A stretch of DNA of 64,000 nt from a virus. Under the pieces are notes generated by a model. The model did no database searches and was not told the origin of the DNA. It was given only the letters and a program-made list of their open reading frames with translations. The position numbers and the translations under genes were made by a program. Of the stretch, positions 16,025 through 23,197 are shown piece after piece; position 1 is the stretch's first letter, and every line of letters starts with the position of its first letter. The stretch spans positions 22,649 to 86,648 of IMG/VR virus record IMGVR_UViG_3300042463_000890; one strand, given 5' to 3'.

Positions 16025-17514
16025 TATTTTAAAATTTGAGGCATTTCATTAAAAATCGCCATTGTCTTTGAAACGACTTTGTAATTACGATTATCAAAAA
16101 TTAATATCTCATCATTTTTTGAGAAAGCTATTTTATCTACTTTTTTACCTGAATAATCTCTCATACCATAAGTATTAATTGTAAACACCCCGTTTTTATC
16201 GGTATAGGAAGATAAAGGTTTTATTTGATAACTAACACCGTCAATTATAACATCAACACCTCCCCATCTATCCATTTTAGAACCAAAAGGAAAATATACA
16301 ACGTTATTGGTATTCATTTTATTTAAAAACTTGTCAACCGAATCCTTTTCTAATTTAAATCCCCTTTCAATTGATTTCCATTGTCTATCAACTAAAAGTT
16401 TGACAAAGTTTTTATCTTTTTTAAATAGTTTTACCATCCAATCAACAATATCCCCTTCAAAAACATCATCAAAATATTTTAAATAAATTAAATTGTGTAT
16501 TTCTTCTTTTGTATCAAAAAAATTCATTATCGACCAATCTTCTCTAGGGTCCCCAATTTTACTACCTATTGTGTGTATACCTCTCAAACCTGGTGAAAAA
16601 ATGGGTGTCTCCGCTTTCCAATGTCTAGGAAAAGCTTTTTCTAACGCAGTTCTAATATTTGATGAAGTTATACCAATCTCTTCTGTTTTTTTAACTCCTT
16701 GATATTTCGGGTATGCTAATTCAAAATTTTCTTTAGTTATTGCAATAGTATTTTTTTCAGGGTTTATTATTAAATCCCCTTTGTTAAAAATGAAATCTCC
16801 TGACGCTCCTTCAATCTTTATTTTTCCATCAATTGGGTCGGGGTCATTAACTGGTAGAACACTATTAAAATAATATCTTTTAGTTGTGCCTTTTTCAAAA
16901 AGACCTAATGTGGTGTAGGTATATTTTGTCGGTTCTGATTCAGAGGTTTCTTCAGACTCTATCAATCTACTTGACACAATTTCAGAAATTACAAATAATT
17001 TGTTTTTTTGATTTATCATGTCAACTTCCTTGGCGGTATAAACAGGTTCTTCAGTGTCTTTATAAACAAACGAATCATATTTATATGGGTTATATGTAAC
17101 AATTTTACTTGACGATTCTTCAGGTATGTTATCACAAGGATATTCACAATAATCTACTAAAGTACCAATCACAAAGGCGTGAACATTCTTTGACATTTCT
17201 TGTCTAACACGTTGTTTCCCGCCCTGTCTAACTCTAAACTCAACATTTTTAAGTTTTACATAATCGGCATGTAAAATAACTTTTGACTTATATGTTACAG
17301 AAAATGTGTGTTTATGTAAATTATAATAAACCATAACTTTTTTACCTCGGTAATCTTCTTCAGAATTGTTATGACCACATTTATGACAAATAAACGGGTC
17401 ATTACCACCATCACTTAAGTCCCAAGACCAACCACAATTATCACAAATAACTTCTTGATTAGAAATTTTTTCTAATAATTTTGTTTTTTGTTTTTCTGTA
17501 ATTAATATTTTCAT
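16024..17514 (-). CDS. Zinc-ribbon protein with PD-(D/E)XK nuclease-like C-terminus
   Basis: A 496-residue protein. Residues 24-48 form a zinc ribbon (C24-x2-C27 ... C43-x2-C46, with W29/W31 and the GGNDPFICHKCGHNN run). The middle (residues ~60-270) is beta-rich and unrecognised. The last ~150 residues end in a nuclease-like core: RWGGVDVIIDGVSYQIKPLS, an Asp on one strand and Q-x-K on the next, as in PD-(D/E)XK enzymes, followed by a strand with DEILIFDNRNYKV. The SOD-fused protein at 20177 has the same C-terminal pattern. The N-terminus MKILITEKQ resembles that of the downstream gene (MNIIITENQ). The role is unknown: it may be packaged and act on DNA, or be a head-tail completion nuclease. 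Starts overlap neighbours by 1 and 4 bases. Confidence 0.5.
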   Translation of the reverse strand: MKILITEKQKTKLLEKISNQEVICDNCGWSWDLSDGGNDPFICHKCGHNNSEEDYRGKKVMVYYNLHKHTFSVTYKSKVILHADYVKLKNVEFRVRQGGKQRVRQEMSKNVHAFVIGTLVDYCEYPCDNIPEESSSKIVTYNPYKYDSFVYKDTEEPVYTAKEVDMINQKNKLFVISEIVSSRLIESEETSESEPTKYTYTTLGLFEKGTTKRYYFNSVLPVNDPDPIDGKIKIEGASGDFIFNKGDLIINPEKNTIAITKENFELAYPKYQGVKKTEEIGITSSNIRTALEKAFPRHWKAETPIFSPGLRGIHTIGSKIGDPREDWSIMNFFDTKEEIHNLIYLKYFDDVFEGDIVDWMVKLFKKDKNFVKLLVDRQWKSIERGFKLEKDSVDKFLNKMNTNNVVYFPFGSKMDRWGGVDVIIDGVSYQIKPLSSYTDKNGVFTINTYGMRDYSGKKVDKIAFSKNDEILIFDNRNYKVVSKTMAIFNEMPQILK

Positions 17515-17807
17515 TTTTTCTTTCTAACTTTATTAAATCCCCTTCTAATTTTATCATTATATTCTCCCCCTACAATCGTTAAAAAATTGTATCTTTCAAA
17601 ATCAATGTCAGGGTACTTAGTTTTAAATATTCTACTAACTCTTTGTATCACCCAATTTTCATAAACTCCAAAGTTGTCAGGTTTATTTCCTGGCCCACCT
17701 TGTTTAATGTCGTCATTCAAACTATCAATAGCATAATTAACAAATTCACCTATTTCATATATTCTTCTTAATACACCAATCTGATTTTCTGTAATTATTA
17801 TATTCAT
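17511..17807 (-). CDS. Hypothetical protein of the neck/completion block
   Basis: A 98-residue protein that I do not recognise. It starts MNIIITENQIGVLRRIYEIG, ends in a strongly basic KIRRGFNKVRKKK, and has a predicted helix-rich middle (FVNYAIDSLNDDIKQ; VYENWVIQRVSRIF). It overlaps both neighbours (4 bases with the zinc-ribbon gene, 1 base with the gp14-like gene), so it is surely translated as part of this operon. The N-terminal I-I-I-T-E-x-Q motif is shared with the neighbouring 496-residue protein and may be a common targeting or cleavage sequence. Confidence 0.6.
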   Translation of the reverse strand: MNIIITENQIGVLRRIYEIGEFVNYAIDSLNDDIKQGGPGNKPDNFGVYENWVIQRVSRIFKTKYPDIDFERYNFLTIVGGEYNDKIRRGFNKVRKKK

Positions 17808-18322
17808 TATAACCCTCTAAATTCATTGTCAATAACCGCCGATGCGGTAATTGTTCTGTAAAATGGTTTATACCCTGCATAGGTATGTTTGTTGTCAGAT
17901 ATTACACGACCATCATTATTTACAGTATAATACCTAACTCTATTCTCAGTTTCATAATATCCAATATAATCTCCATAGTTTATATCAATACCTAATTCAT
18001 CCAATTGTCTTTGATAGATTGATATTCTGATGTTACCAGGTTCGGTTTGATTTATTTTAGAATTTCCTAAGTTTTTATTTTCAGGGGCTGAAATTTGTAC
18101 AAATGCTTTAAACTCAACAGGGGGTAAAAATTTTACACCATCTTTTACAGTTTCACCATAAACATCATCTGTTTTTGTTTTTAATCTATCTACCCTGTAA
18201 AGGACTAAAGTAAAGTTCATATCACCATATAACCACTCCTCACCTATTGAGAGGTCTAAGTTATAATCTTCGGCACCGAAAAACTTACCTATTCTTGTTA
18301 TTGGAACTTTATTTGTTGACAT
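17807..18322 (-). CDS. 14: Putative neck / head completion protein, T4 gp14-like
   Basis: A 171-residue beta-rich protein. Its order of elements (LPPVEFKAFVQISAPE, then NIRISIYQRQLDELGIDINY, then GDYIGYYETENRVRYYTVNN, then YKPFYRTITASAVIDNEF) follows gp14-like neck proteins. There, a strand reporting an upper-limit GD-x-I-x-Y turn is followed by a tyrosine-rich strand. Neck proteins gate the portal and connect head and tail. The gene is the first of a four-gene minus-strand operon with the gp15-like gene. A gp13-like gene lies on the opposite strand at 21736. A TATTTAT element ends only 4 bases before the ATG, so the transcript may be nearly leaderless, or the real start may be further in. 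Moderate confidence. Confidence 0.45.
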   Translation of the reverse strand: MSTNKVPITRIGKFFGAEDYNLDLSIGEEWLYGDMNFTLVLYRVDRLKTKTDDVYGETVKDGVKFLPPVEFKAFVQISAPENKNLGNSKINQTEPGNIRISIYQRQLDELGIDINYGDYIGYYETENRVRYYTVNNDGRVISDNKHTYAGYKPFYRTITASAVIDNEFRGL

Positions 18323-18323
18323 A

Positions 18324-18352
18324 TTGATAAATATCCATTCAATTGTTATTTT
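18324..18352 (+). promoter_or_regulatory. Candidate early promoter for the helicase gene
   Basis: TTGATA at 18324-18329 and TATTTT at 18347-18352 are separated by 17 bases. The same bases read as TTG-N20-TATTTTTA, one mismatch from the Bacteroidetes -7 element TAnnTTTG. It overlaps the minus-strand TATTTAT element of the gp14-like gene. Confidence 0.35.
18327..18333 (-). promoter_or_regulatory. Putative late promoter element TATTTAT for the gp14-like operon
   Basis: Minus-strand reading is GGATATTTATCAATATG, with the core 4 bases before the ATG at 18322. The spacing is the shortest in the set together with the copy at 55489. Confidence 0.4.
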
Positions 18353-18373
18353 TATTAAAACGTAAAACGAATA

Positions 18374-20134
18374 GTGTCTGAAAATATATCAAATCTAATT
18401 GAACAGAGAGCACTTTCAATCTTGGATTCATATTCAGGGGCGAATAACTATATACTAAAATTAAAAAATCAGAAAGATAATAATAAAAAATTTTATCCGA
18501 CTAGGTCTCAATCAGACTATATTATATCTTTTCATGATAAGTCCCCAAAAGTAGGAAAAAAATGGGTTGACTTGGACCCTTATTTCGCAAAGAAAATCGC
18601 AGATGAAAAACTCTACATGGAAATTCCAAAACAAATTTGGGTAGAGAAATTATTAGCCGAAAAAGAAAAATCATATCATATATGGGGTAAAATATTCGAG
18701 TCTCAAGAAAACCATGATTTTTGGGTCCCTAAAGCCGCGTTATTAAAAACCCATAAAGTTGAAAAGATTGATATAGATTATTCTAAATATTCTCATAGAC
18801 CTCCTCTTGAGCACCAAAAAGAAGCTATTGAAAAATTAGCAGGGTCAAAGAGATTTATTTTAGCGGATGATATGGGATTGGGTAAAACTACATCAACGAT
18901 AATCGCCGCTTTAGAAAGTAATGCGAAAAGAATATTAATAATTTGTCCTGCATCACTTAAAATAAATTGGGAAAGAGAGATTAGAAATTATACCGATAGA
19001 AGTGTTTATATTGCCGAAGGGAAGAATTTTTCAACTGAACATGATTTTGTTATTGTTAATTACGATATTCTAAAAAATTTTTATGATATTAAAGAAAAAG
19101 AACAATCACTAATATATCAATTTGACCCCGAATTAATCATTATTGATGAAGCTCATTATATTCAAAACGCTCAAGCCCAAAGAACCAAACTTGTTAATAA
19201 TTTTTCTAAAAAAGTAGACAAACTTTGGTTACTGACAGGGACTCCAATGACATCAAGACCTATGAATTATTACAATTTATTAAGTCTAATTGAAAGTCCT
19301 GTCGCCCAAAATTGGATGGCTTACGCAATTAGATATTGTCAAGGGTATCAATTTAAAGCTGGTAATAGAAAAGTATGGAATGTGACAGGAGCTTCTAATT
19401 TAGAAGAGCTTAGAGACAGAACCTCCAAACAAGTATTAAGAAGATTAAAAGAAGATGTATTAGATTTACCTGATAAAATAATAACACCTGTATACTTGAG
19501 ATTAAAATCTAAAATGTATGAAGGTTTAATGGGCGAATACTATGATTGGTATGACAATAAAACCGACGAGTCAAATTCATTAACAGTCCAATTTTCAAAA
19601 TTAATGAAAGTTAGACAAGTTATCGCAAATGAAAAAGTCGACTCTACTATAGAATTGGCTCAAAATATAATAGACCAAGACAAAAAGGTTATTATTTTTA
19701 CAAACTTCACTGACACGTTAACAAAAATTAAAGACCATTTTGGTAAACAAGCCGTTTTTTTAGACGGTAGTTGTACTAAACCACAAAGACAATATGCGGT
19801 TGACCAATTTCAAGAAAATGAAAAAATAAAAGTTTTTGTTGGTAACTTAAAAGCCGCAGGAGTTGGTATTACATTAACCGCTGCGGAGGCGGTTATTATG
19901 AACGACCTGTCATTTGTACCATCAGACCACTCTCAAGCTGAAGACAGGTCATATAGATATGGTCAAAAATCTAATGTTTCTGTATATTACCCAATCTTTG
20001 AAAACACGATTGAAGGGATTATTTATGATATGTTAAAAAACAAGAAAAATATATTTGAAACTGTGATGGGGGACAATTTAAACAAGTCTGACATCATCGA
20101 AGAAATGATGAATAAAATTAATACGCTGAGATAA
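18374..20134 (+). CDS. SNF2-family DNA helicase/translocase
   Basis: A 586-residue superfamily 2 ATPase of the SNF2 (SMARCAL1/HARP-like) type. Visible motifs in order are: Walker A ILADDMGLGKTTST near residue 165, motif Ia IICPASLKINWEREI, Walker B IIIDEAHYIQN near residue 257, motif III WLLTGTPMTSRP, and in the second lobe VIIFTNFTDTLTKI, VFLDGSCTKPQRQYAV, VGNLKAAGVGITLTAAEAVI and motif VI HSQAEDRSYRYGQ. The N-terminal ~130 residues are unassigned. Such enzymes anneal or remodel branched DNA; in phages they serve in replication and repair. It starts with GTG, 51 bases from the divergent gp14-like gene, and its promoter region carries a TTGATA/TATTTT pair rather than a strong late motif. Confidence 0.9.
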   Translation: MSENISNLIEQRALSILDSYSGANNYILKLKNQKDNNKKFYPTRSQSDYIISFHDKSPKVGKKWVDLDPYFAKKIADEKLYMEIPKQIWVEKLLAEKEKSYHIWGKIFESQENHDFWVPKAALLKTHKVEKIDIDYSKYSHRPPLEHQKEAIEKLAGSKRFILADDMGLGKTTSTIIAALESNAKRILIICPASLKINWEREIRNYTDRSVYIAEGKNFSTEHDFVIVNYDILKNFYDIKEKEQSLIYQFDPELIIIDEAHYIQNAQAQRTKLVNNFSKKVDKLWLLTGTPMTSRPMNYYNLLSLIESPVAQNWMAYAIRYCQGYQFKAGNRKVWNVTGASNLEELRDRTSKQVLRRLKEDVLDLPDKIITPVYLRLKSKMYEGLMGEYYDWYDNKTDESNSLTVQFSKLMKVRQVIANEKVDSTIELAQNIIDQDKKVIIFTNFTDTLTKIKDHFGKQAVFLDGSCTKPQRQYAVDQFQENEKIKVFVGNLKAAGVGITLTAAEAVIMNDLSFVPSDHSQAEDRSYRYGQKSNVSVYYPIFENTIEGIIYDMLKNKKNIFETVMGDNLNKSDIIEEMMNKINTLR

Positions 20135-20149
20135 TTCAAAGTTTTAGAT

Positions 20150-20156
20150 TATTTAT
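20150..20156 (+). promoter_or_regulatory. Putative late promoter element TATTTAT for the SOD-fusion gene
   Basis: The plus strand reads GATTATTTATAGTATATT, with the core 20 bases before the ATG at 20177. It suggests late expression of the fusion protein. Confidence 0.5.
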
Positions 20157-20176
20157 AGTATATTAATTTTAGCCAC

Positions 20177-21715
20177 ATGAACAAATTAGAAGAAAGAGTT
20201 CATTTACTTAACGAACAAATACTCTTACAAGAAAAAAACCAAGACAAATTACATTTCCTTAATGAAATGAAAAAGATTGGTATAGAAAAATTACCATATT
20301 CTTATTCATCTTTAAAACAATTTATCGATTCTGAGACTATGTCTTATCACTATAACAAACATTATAAAGGTTATGTTGATAAACTAAATAAAGCTCTGTC
20401 AAAAAAGGATTACGGTGATTTAGAATTAGAAGAAATTATTAAATCAATTAGTAAATACAATACCACAATTAGAAACAATGCGGGAGGAGCGTTCAATCAC
20501 GCTTTGTTTTGGAAAATGTTATCCCCAAAAAAACAAACTCCTAAAGGAGACTTATTGAAAAAATTAAAATCCGATTTTGGAAGTTTTGAAAAATTTAAAA
20601 CTGAATTTGAAGAAATTGCTAAAGAAAGATTCGGTTCAGGTTGGGTTTGGTTAGTTTTAACTAAAAAAAATCAATTAAAGATAATGTCCACCCCTAACCA
20701 AGATAACCCATTAATGAATGTTGTTAAAAGTGGTGGGTACCCAATATTAGGGTTAGATTTATGGGAACACGCATATTATCTAAAATACAAAAATAAAAGA
20801 GACGAGTATATCTCTAACTTTTGGAAATGTGTTAATTGGGATTTTGTAGACGAATTATTTTCATTACGCTCTAATAGAAAATTAAATGAAGGGAATATTA
20901 TTAAACAAGTAATTAGTGAAGGTATTTCTGAAAGATGTTCGAGAGAAGAAAATGAAGCAATACGATTTATTTTTAACATTAATCCAAAGGTTAAACAAAT
21001 TTTTAGATTAAAAATAGATTCTATTTTAAAAGAAGTCTTCAAAGAAAATTACTATGAAAAAGGTGAATATGGTGAAAATGAATCTTCAGGTATCTATGAT
21101 TTAGAGACTGAAGGTAGGTCAGTAATTAATAAACTTAACACTAACTACACTTGTTTTTGTATTTTATTAAATGATGTTAATAAAGTTTTAGAATATGAAA
21201 AACAACCTAAAATTAAATTGATTGGACAACCTCCCTTTGTTCAGATTAGTGAAACTAAAAAATTTGTTAATGTAATTGAAAAATACAAAGACAGAATTTT
21301 TAACATACAGTCACCAACGTTTTCAAACCTAATGTCAACTTTAACTAAAACAAATTCAATTGGAGATAAAACTGAAAACTCAACCGTTAATATTTTAAAG
21401 AAAAAATTTGGTGAGGAAAACGTTGTTCAGATTGGTAAATTAGGGAGTACTGAAGACATGGTTGGGGGTGTTGATTGTGAGATAGTAATTGATTCCATAA
21501 CTTACACCGCACAAATAAAACCTTACACTAATTTTAAAAAGATTGATGATAGTTATGTGGTTTACGGCACAGGTCAAGTTAAACCGTATAAAACAGACTT
21601 TTTAATTTTTACTAAAAGTAATAAAGATGTTTTAGTTTTTAAAAATGAATCTACTAAAATCATAAATGGTAATTTTGTTTTACCTGTGGGTAATTTAATT
21701 TATCAACTCAATTGA
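20177..21715 (+). CDS. Fe/Mn superoxide dismutase fused to a PD-(D/E)XK nuclease-like domain
   Basis: A 512-residue fusion. Residues ~35-230 form a complete Fe/Mn SOD, which converts superoxide to oxygen and peroxide. Metal ligands are H58 (SYHYNKHYKGYV), H108 (RNNAGGAFNHALFW), D194 and H198 (LGLDLWEHAYYLKY), with Y66 and H62 also present. Gly104 and Gln175 (STPNQDNPLM) match the Mn type. The N-terminus is extended by ~35 residues and lacks a signal peptide. Residues ~235-390 are helical and unassigned. The last 120 residues show MVGGVDCEIVID followed by YTAQIKP, a D...Q-x-K pattern like the zinc-ribbon protein at 16024. It has a late-type promoter element. A virion-packaged enzyme that protects injected DNA is one idea, as inference only. 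Confidence 0.85.
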   Translation: MNKLEERVHLLNEQILLQEKNQDKLHFLNEMKKIGIEKLPYSYSSLKQFIDSETMSYHYNKHYKGYVDKLNKALSKKDYGDLELEEIIKSISKYNTTIRNNAGGAFNHALFWKMLSPKKQTPKGDLLKKLKSDFGSFEKFKTEFEEIAKERFGSGWVWLVLTKKNQLKIMSTPNQDNPLMNVVKSGGYPILGLDLWEHAYYLKYKNKRDEYISNFWKCVNWDFVDELFSLRSNRKLNEGNIIKQVISEGISERCSREENEAIRFIFNINPKVKQIFRLKIDSILKEVFKENYYEKGEYGENESSGIYDLETEGRSVINKLNTNYTCFCILLNDVNKVLEYEKQPKIKLIGQPPFVQISETKKFVNVIEKYKDRIFNIQSPTFSNLMSTLTKTNSIGDKTENSTVNILKKKFGEENVVQIGKLGSTEDMVGGVDCEIVIDSITYTAQIKPYTNFKKIDDSYVVYGTGQVKPYKTDFLIFTKSNKDVLVFKNESTKIINGNFVLPVGNLIYQLN

Positions 21716-21722
21716 TATTTAT
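21716..21722 (+). promoter_or_regulatory. Putative late promoter element TATTTAT for the gp13-like gene
   Basis: The plus strand reads GATATTTATATAATAAAAAA, with the core 13 bases before the ATG at 21736. It is a close match to the extended consensus. Confidence 0.6.
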
Positions 21723-21735
21723 ATAATAAAAAACT

Positions 21736-22857
21736 ATGGCAATTATAGCAGAACCAGAAAGAAGTCAACTTTACACAAGACTTAGACATATTTTAGGTGC
21801 TCCTCTTAGAAGTGTTGAATTGGAAGATGAGCAATTGGATTCTCTTTTAGAGATTGCAATCGAGGATTATTCTCAATATGTCCAAGATTGGTTAATTGAA
21901 TCTCAATGGACTGCATTATATAATTTAAATTTAGACACCCAATCTTTAGCTAAAGCATTTGTTACTAAAAGTTTAGATTATGAACAAAGATATACTTACG
22001 CATATTCTAAAATAGTGGGTTTACAGACCAACGGTGATTCCGTTCTAAAAAAAGATTACATCCAATTAGTTAGAGGGCAACAAATATATGAAATTCCTGC
22101 GGGTAGAGAGTTAAATGAATTATTGTGGTTTACTCCCGCAGAACTTAATAATTTATTATTTGACCCTTGGACTTTCGGAGCTTTAGGTGGTGTTGGTTTA
22201 GGAGGCCCTGGGGGTTATTCACAAATGGGAATGTCTGGGTCATATTTTATGATGCCCGCGTTTGATATGTTACTGAGAATGCAAGAAATTAATATTCAAA
22301 GAAGAATTATTGCTGGTGATTTAACCTATAGAATGACGGCATTACCTGAAGGTAAAAAGGCTATTCATCTAATGAATGTCCCTGGAGGTAAATTTGATTT
22401 TGGTAACGCTACTTTAATGAGAGGTAAAGTTTGGTATTGGTATTATGAGGCGGAAGGTTCTGATAGAGACAAATGTCTAAAAGACAATCCTGACATTATT
22501 AAACTACCTTCAGATGTACCGTTTGAAAAAATCTCTTGGGAGGATTTAAACAACCCTGCTCAGATATGGGTTAGAAGATATTTTTACGCAAGCGCTAAAG
22601 AAACTTTATCTAAAGTTAGAGGTAAATTTAGTGGTAACATTAAAACTCCTGATTCGGAATTAACTTTGGATTATCAATCATTAGCGACTGAAGGTAAAGA
22701 TGAAAAAACTAAATTGATTGAGGAATTAATTGGTGCTGAAGGTAGACTTACAAGACTAAGACCTGAAAAGGTTATGGAGAGAGAAGCTTTGTTAGCGGAA
22801 AACCTTAACAAACAAAAAAGATTTACTGCAATGCCAAGACAAATTTACGTTATTTAA
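21736..22857 (+). CDS. 13: Putative neck protein, T4 gp13-like
   Basis: A 373-residue protein with the N-terminal plan of gp13-like neck/head completion proteins. It opens with a helix ERSQLYTRLRHILGAP, then LEDEQLDSLLEIAIEDYSQYVQDWL, in which an acidic D-x-L-x2-L-I-E-x-A-I-x-D-Y element matches connector proteins that dock on the portal. A glycine-rich hydrophobic loop (FGALGGVGLGGPGG, then YSQMGMSGSYFMMP) follows near residues 150-180. A beta-rich half with WYWYYEAEG and WVRRYFYASAKETLSKVRGK completes it. A tail helix follows. It forms the collar that closes the filled head. A TATTTAT promoter precedes it. The family match is moderate, supported by the gp14- and gp15-like genes nearby. Confidence 0.6.
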   Translation: MAIIAEPERSQLYTRLRHILGAPLRSVELEDEQLDSLLEIAIEDYSQYVQDWLIESQWTALYNLNLDTQSLAKAFVTKSLDYEQRYTYAYSKIVGLQTNGDSVLKKDYIQLVRGQQIYEIPAGRELNELLWFTPAELNNLLFDPWTFGALGGVGLGGPGGYSQMGMSGSYFMMPAFDMLLRMQEINIQRRIIAGDLTYRMTALPEGKKAIHLMNVPGGKFDFGNATLMRGKVWYWYYEAEGSDRDKCLKDNPDIIKLPSDVPFEKISWEDLNNPAQIWVRRYFYASAKETLSKVRGKFSGNIKTPDSELTLDYQSLATEGKDEKTKLIEELIGAEGRLTRLRPEKVMEREALLAENLNKQKRFTAMPRQIYVI

Positions 22858-22858
22858 T

Positions 22859-23197
22859 ATGAAATCTACATTAGTTAGGAAAAAAATTGGCGATAAAATC
22901 TATCAAGAATTTACACAAGAAAGAATGGTAAAAATTGTTACTAATAGTTCATATACCACAAATGGGGAATCTATTTTAATTATAAAAGACTCCCCTATTT
23001 GTAATCTATATTTAGATAGGTCAACAACTAAAACTATAAAAATTAAAGCGATGACTAAAGTTTCAATCATACCAAAAAACTCATCAATTGATGAGTTTTA
23101 TGATGAACTTGTAATTGAAAAAGGCGCTTGTGTAGAATTAGAGTTTGTAGATAATAGTTGGTATATATTATCTTCAGATGGTCTAAAATTAAACTAA
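22859..23197 (+). CDS. Small beta-rich hypothetical protein after gp13-like gene
   Basis: A 112-residue protein that I do not recognise. It is composed of short strands (KIVTNSSYTTNGESILII; CNLYLDRSTTKTIKIKAM; ACVELEFVDNSWYILSSDG), a pattern that resembles the small beta-roll or jelly-roll trailing domains of decoration or fibre proteins. It begins one base after the gp13-like stop, so it is part of the same late transcript, and it overlaps the convergent DNA polymerase gene by 9 bases. There is no terminator between them. A structural role is likely from context only. Confidence 0.6.
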   Translation: MKSTLVRKKIGDKIYQEFTQERMVKIVTNSSYTTNGESILIIKDSPICNLYLDRSTTKTIKIKAMTKVSIIPKNSSIDEFYDELVIEKGACVELEFVDNSWYILSSDGLKLN

